Source: Pseudomonadota bacterium
Lineage (GTDB): Bacteria > Pseudomonadota > Gammaproteobacteria > Steroidobacterales > Steroidobacteraceae
DNA: 5,147 nucleotides
Assembly (NCBI GenBank): GCA_023428645.1
Contig: JAEYXD010000173.1
Span: 1-5,147 of the forward strand
Reading direction: 5' to 3'
Shown: in pieces, positions 1 to 5,147 of the stretch
Layout of the letters: each line of letters starts with the position of its first letter
Position numbering within the stretch: position 1 is the stretch's first letter
The notes under the pieces: model-generated
Told to the model about the DNA's origin: nothing
The model's database searches: none
What the model saw: the letters and a program-made list of their open reading frames with translations, nothing else
Program-made: the position numbers and the translations under genes

Positions 1-22
1 GAAGGAAGGCGGCAAGAAGTAA
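1..22 (+). CDS. rplY: C-terminal tail of upstream gene, probably ribosomal protein L25 (partial)
   Basis: Only the last six codons and the TAA stop (20-22) are inside the window. They read KEGGKK, a lysine- and glycine-rich tail. The identification rests on context: in many Gamma- and Betaproteobacteria the gene directly before pth is rplY, encoding the 5S-rRNA-binding protein L25/CTC, whose longer forms often end in a charged low-complexity tail. The sequence itself does not prove this. The gene ends 48 bases before the pth start on the same strand, so the two are probably co-transcribed. Confidence 0.45.
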
Positions 23-29
23 CGGGCTC

Positions 30-53
30 GGTGCGCCGGTTCGCCGGCGCACC
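30..53 (+). other. Perfect 10-bp hairpin with TTCG loop between rplY and pth
   Basis: Bases 30-39 (GGTGCGCCGG) are exactly complementary to 44-53 (CCGGCGCACC), leaving the tetraloop TTCG at 40-43. The stem has one A-T pair and nine G-C pairs. It is followed by TCTGCTC rather than a run of T, so it is not a textbook intrinsic terminator. It lies 8 bases after the rplY stop and ends 17 bases before the pth ATG. It could act as an mRNA processing or stability element, or as a partial attenuator that lowers pth and ychF expression relative to the ribosomal protein gene. The structure is directly visible; the role is inferred. Confidence 0.6.
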
Positions 54-70
54 TCTGCTCGGCGGACGCC

Positions 71-670
71 ATGTCCGGTACCGACCTCAAAATCATCGTT
101 GGCCTCGGCAATCCTGGTCCCGAGCACCTGCTGACGCGCCACAACGTGGGCTTCTGGTTCGTCGATGCGCTCGCGGCCAGGCTCGGCGCGCGGTTCCGCA
201 GCCACACGAAATTTCACGGCGAGTTCTGCCGCGTGCAGATGGGCGGCGGCGAGATCACGCTGCTCAAGCCGATGACGTATATGAATCGCAGCGGTCTCGC
301 GATTCGTGCGCTCTCCGATTATCTGAAGGTGCAGCCGTCGCAAACGATGGTCGTGCACGACGAGCTCGACTTGCCGGTGGGCGAGGCGCGCTTCAAGTTG
401 GGCGGCGGACACGGCGGGCACAACGGCCTGCGCGACACGATCACGCACATCGGCGCGGATTTCTGGCGGCTGCGCATCGGCATCGGTCATCCGGGCGACA
501 AGTCCGAGGTCATCGATTACGTGCTGCGGCGCGCGCCGAAGGACGAGGAGGAACGGCTTCTCGCGACGGTAGCGCGCTCGGTCGAGGCGCTGGACATTTT
601 CGTCGACAAGACGCCGGAGCGCGCCATGAACTGGCTGCACGGCAATGGCAACGGCAACGGCAAGAAGTAA
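71..670 (+). CDS. pth: Peptidyl-tRNA hydrolase (Pth)
   Basis: This 199-residue cytosolic enzyme cleaves the ester bond of peptidyl-tRNAs that drop off stalled ribosomes, recycling tRNA. All known active-site residues of the bacterial Pth family are present: Asn14 (in GLGNPGPE), His24 (in TRHNVG, the catalytic base), Asn72 (in MTYMNRSG), Asp97 (in HDELDLP) and Asn118 (in GGHGGHNGLRD). The family motifs FWRLRIGIGHPG and the C-terminal MNWLH are also intact. Length is close to the usual 190-200 residues. The ATG at 71 puts the normal number of residues before IVGLGNPG. The ribosome binding site is poor (GGCGGA at 61-66, only 4 bases from the start), suggesting modest or coupled translation. The protein ends in the unusual tail GNGNGNGKK, encoded by a short tandem repeat. 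It follows the probable rplY and precedes ychF by 12 bases, the standard operon order. Confidence 0.98.
   Translation: MSGTDLKIIVGLGNPGPEHLLTRHNVGFWFVDALAARLGARFRSHTKFHGEFCRVQMGGGEITLLKPMTYMNRSGLAIRALSDYLKVQPSQTMVVHDELDLPVGEARFKLGGGHGGHNGLRDTITHIGADFWRLRIGIGHPGDKSEVIDYVLRRAPKDEEERLLATVARSVEALDIFVDKTPERAMNWLHGNGNGNGKK
641..658 (+). repeat. Three tandem copies of GGCAAY at the pth 3' end
   Basis: The hexamer GGCAAT/GGCAAC occurs three times in a row, followed by GGCAAGAAG and the stop codon. It encodes the Gly-Asn repeat of the Pth tail, beyond the conserved fold. Its period is a multiple of three, so slippage would change the tail length without breaking the frame. Confidence 0.8.
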
Positions 671-682
671 TTCCTAGATCAC

Positions 683-1774
683 ATGGGCATCAAATGCGGC
701 ATCGTCGGTTTGCCGAACGTCGGTAAGTCGACGCTCTTCAACGCGCTCACGCGCGCGCAAATCGCTGCGGAAAACTATCCGTTCTGCACCATCGACCCGA
801 ACGTCGGCGTCGTGCCGGTGCCGGATCCACGCCTCGCCGAGCTCGCTGCGATCGTGAAGCCCGAGCGCGTCCTGCCGGCGACGGTCGAGTTCGTGGACAT
901 CGCGGGCCTCGTGGCCGGCGCGTCGAAGGGCGAGGGCCTCGGCAATCAGTTTCTTTCGCACATTCGCGAAACCGACGCGATCGCGCACGTCGTACGCTGC
1001 TTCGAAGACGACGACATCATTCATGTCGCGGGCCGCATCAAGCCGCTCGACGACATCGACGTCATCAACACCGAGCTCGCGCTCGCCGACATGGATACGG
1101 TGGAGCGCGCGCTGCAACGCGCCGAGAAGGCGTCGAAGGCGGGCGACAAGGATGCGATTCGCCTGCGCGAGCTGCTCAAGAAAGTGAAGGAGCATCTGGA
1201 TGCGGGCAAGCCGGTGCGCTCGCTCGTGAAGGATCCCGAGGAGCGGCGGCTGCTGAACGATTTGCATCTGATCACGCTGAAGCCGCTGATGTATGTGGCG
1301 AACGTCGCCGAGAACGGCTTCACGAACAATCCGCACCTGGATGCGGTGCGCGCGCTGGCGGAAAGCGAGGATTCGGTCGTCGTCGCCGTGTGTGCGGCGA
1401 TCGAAGCGGAGATTGCGCAGCTCGAAGAAGCCGACCGCGAAGACTTCCTCAAGGATATCGGGCTGGAAGAGCCGGGGTTGAACCGCGTGATTCGCGCTGG
1501 CTATCGCCTGCTCGGCCTGCAGACGTACTTCACGGCGGGTGTGAAAGAGGTCCGCGCGTGGACGGTGCGGGTCGGCGCGACGGCGCCGCAGGCCGCGGGC
1601 GTGATCCACACGGACTTCGAGAAGGGATTCATCCGTGCCGAAGTGATCGCGTACGAGGATTTCATCGCCAACCGCGGCGAGCAGGGTGCGAAGGAAGCGG
1701 GCAAGCTGCGCCTGGAAGGCAAGGAGTACATCGTCCGCGAAGGCGATGTGATGCACTTCCGCTTCAACGTCTAA
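683..1774 (+). CDS. ychF: Ribosome-binding ATPase YchF (Obg-like, OLA1 family)
   Basis: This 363-residue protein has the same length as E. coli YchF and is alignable along its full extent. It is a TRAFAC-class P-loop protein that binds ATP in preference to GTP and associates with ribosomes; the family is linked to stress and redox responses. Visible motifs are the P-loop GLPNVGKST at residues 9-17, the G3 region DIAGL at 72-76 followed by GASKGEGLGNQF, and NVAE at 207-210 in place of the NKxD guanine-specificity motif of true GTPases. A central helical segment of roughly residues 125-200 is typical of the family. The C-terminal TGS domain spans about 279-361 (LQTYFTAGVKEVRAW to the terminal MHFRFNV). 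The ATG at 683 gives the conserved MGIKCGIVG start. There is no convincing Shine-Dalgarno in the 12-base gap after pth, so translation may be coupled to pth termination. Confidence 0.98.
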   Translation: MGIKCGIVGLPNVGKSTLFNALTRAQIAAENYPFCTIDPNVGVVPVPDPRLAELAAIVKPERVLPATVEFVDIAGLVAGASKGEGLGNQFLSHIRETDAIAHVVRCFEDDDIIHVAGRIKPLDDIDVINTELALADMDTVERALQRAEKASKAGDKDAIRLRELLKKVKEHLDAGKPVRSLVKDPEERRLLNDLHLITLKPLMYVANVAENGFTNNPHLDAVRALAESEDSVVVAVCAAIEAEIAQLEEADREDFLKDIGLEEPGLNRVIRAGYRLLGLQTYFTAGVKEVRAWTVRVGATAPQAAGVIHTDFEKGFIRAEVIAYEDFIANRGEQGAKEAGKLRLEGKEYIVREGDVMHFRFNV

Positions 1775-1775
1775 G

Positions 1776-1798
1776 CCCCGCCCGATCGGAGGGCGGGG
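1776..1798. terminator. Strong GC hairpin after ychF, probable terminator between convergent genes
   Basis: CCCCGCCC at 1776-1783 pairs perfectly with GGGCGGGG at 1791-1798 around a 7-base loop. It begins 1 base after the ychF stop and lies between convergent genes (ychF and the pcaD-like gene), so it could end transcription from either side. Neither strand has a T-tract after the stem, so it is not canonical. A second, weaker inverted pair, CGCGCG at 1808-1813 and 1825-1830, lies closer to the minus-strand gene. Confidence 0.55.
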
Positions 1799-1842
1799 GG
1801 AACGGAACGCGCGGACTCATCGTTCGCGCGACCGAAGGCTCC

Positions 1843-2643
1843 TCAGCTCACCGGCACCGACTCCGCCGCCAGGAACTCCCCGAGCACGGCATTGAACTCC
1901 GCCGCGCGCTCGATGTTCGACAGATGCGCGCAATCGAGCGTCACGAGCTTCGCACCCGCGATCTTGCTGGCGATGAATTCGGCGTGGGCTGGCGGCGTCG
2001 AAGAATCCTCGGCGCCGGCGATGACCAACGTGCGTGCGGTGATCCCGCCGATCGTCTCGCGCAGGTCCATGTCGCGGACCGCCGCTGCGCAGGCTGCGTA
2101 ACCGCGGGGATCCGCGGCCAAGAACATTTGCCGCACGCGCGCGACCTTCTCGGGGTGAGCCGCGCGAAATTCCAGCGTGAACCAGCGTTCGAGCGTGACT
2201 TCCGCGACCGCCGCGAGCCCTTGTGCCCGGACCAGATCGATGCGCTGGTTCCACGCTTCCTTCGGCGGCATGTATGTCGACGTATTGCTCAGAACCAGCT
2301 TCAGCACGCGGTCGGGCCAATGCTGCGCGAGATACATCGCCGTCATCCCGCCGAGCGAAATGCCGCAGAGGTGAGCACGTGCGACACCCGCGGCGTCGAG
2401 CACCGCGAGGGCGTCGCGCGCCAGTTGCTCCAGGGTGAGCTCGGTGCGCGTGCCGGTCGTGGATTTGCCATGCCCGCGCGCGTCGTAGCGCACGCATTCG
2501 AAGCGTTCGTTGAACGCCTCGATCTGGTCGTCCCACACCTCCAGGGACGCGCCGAGCGAATTGATGAACAGCAGGGCAGGCACGCCGGGGCGCGGGGCGT
2601 GTTCGTAGCGGAGTTGGGCGTCGTCGCTAGCAACGATCTTCAT
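1843..2643 (-). CDS. pcaD: Alpha/beta hydrolase, PcaD-like (3-oxoadipate enol-lactonase)
   Basis: This 266-residue cytosolic alpha/beta-hydrolase resembles PcaD along its whole length. PcaD hydrolyses 3-oxoadipate enol-lactone to 3-oxoadipate in the protocatechuate/catechol beta-ketoadipate pathway. The oxyanion-hole motif NSLG is at residues 28-31, YDARGHGKS at 53-61, the nucleophile Ser96 in GISLGG, the acid Asp213 in AGAEDSSTPP, and the base His240 in AHLSNIE. The cap region carries PcaD-like stretches (AWNQRID around 130-136, RWFT around 153-156, AAVRDMDLRE around 187-196). I chose the ATG at 2643 because the family begins just before this point; the longer reading to 2934 would add a non-homologous basic extension that overlaps the divergent thioesterase. 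An AGGT about 7 bases upstream is a weak ribosome binding site. No other pca gene is visible, so the physiological substrate may differ from that of classical PcaD. Confidence 0.85.
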   Translation of the reverse strand: MKIVASDDAQLRYEHAPRPGVPALLFINSLGASLEVWDDQIEAFNERFECVRYDARGHGKSTTGTRTELTLEQLARDALAVLDAAGVARAHLCGISLGGMTAMYLAQHWPDRVLKLVLSNTSTYMPPKEAWNQRIDLVRAQGLAAVAEVTLERWFTLEFRAAHPEKVARVRQMFLAADPRGYAACAAAVRDMDLRETIGGITARTLVIAGAEDSSTPPAHAEFIASKIAGAKLVTLDCAHLSNIERAAEFNAVLGEFLAAESVPVS

Positions 2644-2810
2644 GCAGTGGACCTGTGGGTTCTCGAGCGTCGAATGTTGGCCATGGGCGCTGTGCGCAGA
2701 AGCCGCAATGCCCGCAGATACAACGAGTTCAGGCGTACTTGGTTTCCCTTGAGACCTGTCGCGCCGTCGCGCACGCTTGCGGCGATCGATGCCACCCTGG
2801 AGCCCCGCCC
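2644..2810. promoter_or_regulatory. Shared intergenic region between divergent pcaD-like and thioesterase genes
   Basis: These 167 bases separate two divergently transcribed genes, so promoters for both should lie here. I could not find a convincing -35/-10 pair on either strand, nor a clear operator palindrome. The minus-strand TTGTAT at about 2718-2723 is a possible -10 but has no good partner. The region is left as a probable bidirectional control region by position only. Confidence 0.4.
2799..2802 (+). promoter_or_regulatory. Ribosome binding site of the thioesterase gene
   Basis: GGAG lies 8 bases before the ATG at 2811. It supports that start over in-frame readings that extend upstream to 2655, which would add sequence without homology to thioesterases. 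Confidence 0.7.
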
Positions 2811-3275
2811 ATGACCCAGTCCCCGCAAGCGCTCGATGCGCCACAGAACACCTTCGTGTATCGGCGCGAGGTGCGCATCGAGTGGGGCGATTGCGATCCC
2901 GCGGCCATCGTCTTCTACCCGCGCTATCTCGCATTTTTCGATGCGAATACCGCGTATCTGTTCGAAGCGGTCGGCCTGCCGAAGGCGGAGATGGTGAAGA
3001 GTTACGACATCGTCGGCATTCCGCTCGTGGACGTGGCCGCGAAGTTCTTCATTCCCTCGCGGTTCGGTGAGCGGATTACGATCCAGAGCCACATGGCGGG
3101 GTTCGGCCGGTCGAGCCTCAAGATCGTTCATCAGGTCTTGAAGGAGGATGGCCGGCTCGCGATCCAGGCGCAGGAAACCCGGGTGTGGGCGCGCCGCGAT
3201 GCGGGACGCCCGGAGGGGATCCGGGCAGAGGCGATTCCCCCGGAAGTGATCGCGCGATTCGAGGTGCCGTCCTGA
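2811..3275 (+). CDS. Hot-dog acyl-CoA thioesterase, 4-hydroxybenzoyl-CoA thioesterase type
   Basis: This 154-residue cytosolic protein has the single hot-dog domain of the 4-HBT family, which hydrolyses acyl-CoA or aryl-CoA thioesters and usually forms tetramers. Residues 21-39 read VRIEWGDCDPAAIVFYPRY, matching the catalytic region of Pseudomonas sp. CBS3 4-hydroxybenzoyl-CoA thioesterase; Asp29 corresponds to its catalytic Asp17. The long helix follows (LAFFDANTAYLFEAVGLP), then beta strands including RFGERITIQSHMAGFGRSSLKIVHQV and a final strand IQAQETRVWARRD. The length is slightly above the usual 130-145 residues because of about 14 extra N-terminal residues. The neighbouring divergent PcaD-like hydrolase hints at aromatic acid metabolism, but the exact CoA substrate cannot be read from the sequence. 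YbgC-type or other short-chain thioesterases are alternatives. Confidence 0.9.
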   Translation: MTQSPQALDAPQNTFVYRREVRIEWGDCDPAAIVFYPRYLAFFDANTAYLFEAVGLPKAEMVKSYDIVGIPLVDVAAKFFIPSRFGERITIQSHMAGFGRSSLKIVHQVLKEDGRLAIQAQETRVWARRDAGRPEGIRAEAIPPEVIARFEVPS

Positions 3276-3312
3276 TTTTTCGGCCGGAAAAGCGGTTGGG
3301 GCGCATGCTTCC

Positions 3313-3341
3313 TTGACACTGGCCCGCCCCGTCCAGACAAT
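3313..3341 (+). promoter_or_regulatory. Sigma-70 type promoter of the tRNA gene
   Basis: A perfect -35 box TTGACA (3313-3318) is followed after exactly 17 bases by GACAAT (3336-3341), which matches four of six bases of TATAAT. Transcription would start near 3348, giving a leader of about 40 bases before the tRNA. The stretch after the -10 (GCCGGCCCC) is very GC-rich, as in the discriminators of stable-RNA promoters under stringent (ppGpp) control. The boxes are visible; the regulation is inferred. Confidence 0.75.
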
Positions 3342-3387
3342 GCCGGCCCCTCCGCCGGACCGCGCCCACCGCGGCCCCGGCAAGATT

Positions 3388-3464
3388 GGCTAGGTAGCTC
3401 AGCTGGTTAGAGCGTGGCACTCATAATGCCGAGGTCGTGGGTTCGAGTCCCACCCTAGCCACCA
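3388..3464 (+). tRNA. tRNA with anticodon CAT, elongator Met type, CCA encoded
   Basis: The 77-base cloverleaf is complete. The acceptor stem GGCTAGG (3388-3394) pairs with CCTAGCC (3454-3460), with discriminator A3461 and an encoded CCA at 3462-3464. The D arm is GCTC...GAGC (3397-3413). The anticodon arm is TGGCA/TGCCG with loop CTCATAA (3420-3426) and anticodon CAT at 3422-3424. The T arm is GTGGG/CCCAC with loop TTCGAGT (3442-3448). A CAT anticodon can mean initiator Met, elongator Met or Ile2 (lysidine-modified). The fully paired acceptor end excludes the initiator. T4-A69 and A5-T68 resemble E. coli elongator tRNA-Met rather than tRNA-Ile2, which has C4-G69 and C5-G68. A promoter lies just upstream. 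Confidence 0.95.
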
Positions 3465-3668
3465 AGTATCGTCGCCCCTGGCGGCTCCCTTCCTCCACCG
3501 AGTCTTTGGGGTCGTCGTGACCCGTGCGGCCGGGTGATGTTCCATTCAGCAGCGTGCAAGCCATAAAAGGCTTTCGATTTCGACGGGAGCGCAAGACCGC
3601 GCTTGCGAACACGCCGATGCAATCGCGCGGCCTCCGGTTGCGAGAAGCTGATATACGCAGCCCTTCAC
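3465..3668. other. Gene-free stretch between the tRNA and the convergent nuclease-like gene
   Basis: I see no convincing gene in these 204 bases. Readings through it are short, and the minus-strand one runs into the antisense of the tRNA. It holds two small inverted repeats: AAGCC/GGCTT at 3558-3573, and CGCAAG/CTTGCG at 3590-3607 with a 6-base loop. It must contain the transcription ends of the tRNA and of the opposing gene. No duplicate of the tRNA 3' end was found that would mark an attachment site. Confidence 0.5.
3558..3574 (+). terminator. Weak hairpin, possible tRNA transcript terminator
   Basis: AAGCC (3558-3562) pairs with GGCTT (3569-3573) across a 6-base A-rich loop, and the plus strand continues TTCGATTT. 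The stem is only 5 bp and the T-tract is interrupted, so this is a weak candidate, about 94 bases after the tRNA end. Confidence 0.25.
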
Positions 3669-4706
3669 TCAGATTGGGATTCGGTCCGGAGTCGAAGTGG
3701 ATGTTGCGAGTTCCATTGCTAGCCCATCGATCACGCCATCTACCTTAACAAGCTGCTCGTCCAGCGGTGGAATCTGATCTACGCAAGCGAATCCATGTAG
3801 AGTGATTGTGCTTGGAATGCCGATCCATCGAGTACTTCTTGTCGGTAACGGTTCAATCTCATCTCTTTCTGGGTGGCTCAGAATCACGTCCTTTCCACCG
3901 GGAGTATGGGCAAAGCGAACACTTGCCGGTCCTGCTCCCATTTGGATGCATCTGCGAAGCCAGTCGTAGATGCCGATCGTCGCATCGATCGAGACCCTTC
4001 TAGTGAACCAGTAGCCTTCGAGTTGTGCCCTGATCCCGAGCTGGATCGCTATGAAGCGACCCGTGCGCGTTTGAAACTCGATGGGTTGCCGCAACTGTTC
4101 AATCACCTGGAGCGTGCCATTCACGATCGGATTGGCAGCAACAAATAGCTGCAGTCGTCTGAGGATCCAGTTTTCGAGCGGCAGACCCTTATAGGTTGCG
4201 TCCTCTCCACCGACGCCGTTCCCGCGTTCGTCGCGCAGATCAAACCCGAAGGATCGTAGGGCGACTCGCCTCCCAAGCAGCTCATCTTCGATCTTGTAGC
4301 GAATGCGGCGGTCACCTTCTCTCATGACTCCGATCAAAGCGATGCCCAAACGGCGAGCCTTTCTCACTGCTCCGTCAGTAAACCCACTATTGCTGCAGAT
4401 GATCGCGACGTCTGCACGCAGGTCGCGTTGCTTTGAGTCGAGCTCGTCCACAATCGAGATGCCGACGGGGCCAGTAGTCGCGGGGTTGAAGTCCTTGCAC
4501 TCGATCAAAATCGAACGCTTCACGCCTTCTACCGTGCCTTCGACAAAGACATCTCGATCTCTTCGGCCGTCCGGTCCGTCTACCCAATCTCCTTCGCTAA
4601 CACTTGCAGTTGGGTCCAGGGCCCGAATCACGTCCCTAACGACGAGCTGGAATGGCTTGCCACGTTTGATGGCTCTGCGTTTGCCGCGTCTTGATGTTCC
4701 GGTCAT
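3669..4706 (-). CDS. Mrr-like PD-(D/E)XK nuclease-domain protein with unrecognised C-terminal half
   Basis: This is a 345-residue protein, cytosolic by appearance, with no signal peptide or membrane segment. The first 17 residues are strongly basic (RRGKRRAIKRGK), suggesting nucleic-acid contact. Residues about 17-128 fit the restriction endonuclease Mrr-like fold: an N-terminal helix (FQLVVRDVIRAL), the first acidic metal ligand at Asp52 (RRDRDVFVEG), the core motif ILIECK with Glu69 and Lys71, and the characteristic segment DVAIICSNSGFTDGAVRKARRLGIALI at about 99-125, which equals the 'TNSGFT..A...A...GI.LI' pattern of Mrr domains. All catalytic positions appear present. Residues about 165-345 match no domain I recognise; they hold Trp-rich and beta-like stretches. 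No methylase, helicase or toxin-antitoxin partner is visible. The ATG at 4706 has a good ribosome binding site. Base composition is lower in G+C than ychF. A defence or DNA-repair role is inference; nucleic-acid cleavage is expected from the fold only. Confidence 0.8.
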   Translation of the reverse strand: MTGTSRRGKRRAIKRGKPFQLVVRDVIRALDPTASVSEGDWVDGPDGRRDRDVFVEGTVEGVKRSILIECKDFNPATTGPVGISIVDELDSKQRDLRADVAIICSNSGFTDGAVRKARRLGIALIGVMREGDRRIRYKIEDELLGRRVALRSFGFDLRDERGNGVGGEDATYKGLPLENWILRRLQLFVAANPIVNGTLQVIEQLRQPIEFQTRTGRFIAIQLGIRAQLEGYWFTRRVSIDATIGIYDWLRRCIQMGAGPASVRFAHTPGGKDVILSHPERDEIEPLPTRSTRWIGIPSTITLHGFACVDQIPPLDEQLVKVDGVIDGLAMELATSTSTPDRIPI

Positions 4707-4715
4707 GAGGCAAAG

Positions 4716-4721
4716 TCCCTC
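4716..4721 (-). promoter_or_regulatory. Ribosome binding site of the nuclease-like gene
   Basis: On the minus strand GAGGGA lies 9 bases before the ATG at 4706. It is one of the clearest Shine-Dalgarno sequences in the window and fixes this start. Confidence 0.65.
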
Positions 4722-4799
4722 AAACGAACAGGATCGTCAATCGCGCCTTCTCATGAGCTCGACAGCCCACCAAAACTCCGGGCTCCCTTCGCAGTTGCT

Positions 4800-5147
4800 T
4801 CACGTCCTGCGAAGCCCGTGTGTCCGTTCGTGCCGAGGCCGGCAGCCGCGGACGCTGGCGATCCACACCGCAAACGTCCCCTCAACCAAGCTCAATGCGT
4901 CGATCGCGTGGTTTCGCGCCGAAGGCCGACAACCGTTCCTTGAGTCGGGCCGCCAGTTCCGGCGCATGAGCGGTTTCTCGAAGAGCACGAATAGCACCGC
5001 AGAGCCCACCAGAATCACCGGAAGCCCGATGATCGCGATGACCGCGAACGCCTCGGCATACGAGGCAATTTGACGCCGGCTTCCCGATGCACCGCCAGGG
5101 AACAGCCGCCCGACTCCTCCGTTCTTCTCGCATCCAGTGGCCCATCC
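4800..5147 (-). CDS. C-terminal end of a membrane protein, probably acyltransferase-3 family (partial, possible frameshift)
   Basis: The reading enters from the right edge without a start and runs 115 codons to a TGA at 4800-4802. Residues 36-56 of the visible part form one hydrophobic membrane helix (VIAIIGLPVILVGSAVLFVLF). It is followed at once by EKPLMRRNW, the 'hydrophobic helix then (I/F)EKPxMR' ending typical of OafA-like acyltransferase-3 enzymes, which transfer acyl groups to cell-surface sugars. The catalytic N-terminal part lies outside the window, so the assignment is tentative. After Trp65 the frame continues for 50 residues of unusual composition (many Arg, Cys, His). The neighbouring frame instead gives ELAARLKERLSAFGAKP and stops at 4882, so the true end may be displaced by a single-base change. 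The gap to the nuclease-like gene is 93 bases (or 175 if the frame shifts), same strand. Confidence 0.5.
   Translation of the reverse strand, partial: GWATGCEKNGGVGRLFPGGASGSRRQIASYAEAFAVIAIIGLPVILVGSAVLFVLFEKPLMRRNWRPDSRNGCRPSARNHAIDALSLVEGTFAVWIASVRGCRPRHERTHGLRRT

Noticed and set aside
674..1756. Long minus-strand open frame (360 codons) opposite ychF
   Set aside because: It is fully antisense to a gene with unmistakable YchF homology. Its Arg/His/Leu-rich composition is what a high-GC codon bias produces on the opposite strand.
1390..2814. Plus-strand open frame spanning the end of ychF and the whole pcaD-like gene
   Set aside because: It overlaps ychF in another frame and is antisense to a clear alpha/beta hydrolase. 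The translation is Arg-rich and shows no domain.
2644..2934. N-terminal extension of the pcaD-like gene
   Set aside because: The added ~97 residues are basic and non-homologous and would overlap the start of the thioesterase; the family start is at 2643.
3277..3291. Inverted pair TTTTC/GAAAA just after the thioesterase stop
   Set aside because: Only 5 bp with mostly A-T pairs and no following T-tract; too weak to call a terminator.
2640..3383. Minus-strand open frame of 247 codons opposite the thioesterase
   Set aside because: It is antisense to a gene with a clear 4-HBT catalytic motif and ribosome binding site; no recognisable domain.
3421..3612. Short minus-strand frame ending in ARVGLEPTTSAL
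   Set aside because: This ending is the well-known spurious translation of the antisense strand of a tRNA gene (3388-3464).
4303..5073. Plus-strand open frame of 256 codons opposite the nuclease-like gene and the acyltransferase end
   Set aside because: Ser/Arg-rich shadow of the minus-strand genes, without a ribosome binding site or motif.
1..5147. CRISPR array, insertion sequence or rRNA
   Set aside because: No regularly spaced direct repeats, no transposase reading and no terminal inverted repeats or rRNA-like sequence were seen.

Overview
The window looks like chromosomal DNA from a high-GC proteobacterium. The order rplY (tail only) - pth - ychF is a conserved housekeeping arrangement in Gamma- and Betaproteobacteria. 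Hand-counted 60-base samples from ychF give about 68-70% G+C. The Pth sequence (gamma-like features such as the HPGDKSEV stretch) and the direct pth-ychF junction fit a high-GC gammaproteobacterium, but a betaproteobacterium is not excluded.

Left part, 1-1800: a plus-strand translation-related operon. It holds the last codons of what is probably ribosomal protein L25 (rplY), peptidyl-tRNA hydrolase (pth), and, 12 bases later, the ribosome-binding ATPase ychF. A 10-bp hairpin with a TTCG loop sits between rplY and pth. A strong GC hairpin follows ychF.

Middle, 1800-3300: two divergently transcribed catabolic-type enzymes. An alpha/beta hydrolase closely resembling PcaD (3-oxoadipate enol-lactonase) is on the minus strand, and a hot-dog acyl-CoA thioesterase of the 4-hydroxybenzoyl-CoA thioesterase type is on the plus strand. 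They share a 167-base intergenic region. No other aromatic-degradation gene is visible.

Right part, 3300-5147: a tRNA with anticodon CAT (elongator Met type) with its own recognisable promoter, followed by about 200 bases without a gene. Then come two minus-strand genes of less housekeeping character. One is a 345-residue protein with an Mrr-like PD-(D/E)XK nuclease domain and an unrecognised C-terminal half. The other is the C-terminal end of a membrane protein, probably an acyltransferase-3 family enzyme, entering from the right edge; its end may carry a frameshift. Base composition drops after the tRNA (samples of 47-58% G+C), consistent with an accessory segment next to a tRNA gene, although no integrase or att duplication is visible.

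The best candidate for something undescribed is the nuclease-like gene. No complete novel system can be demonstrated from this window.
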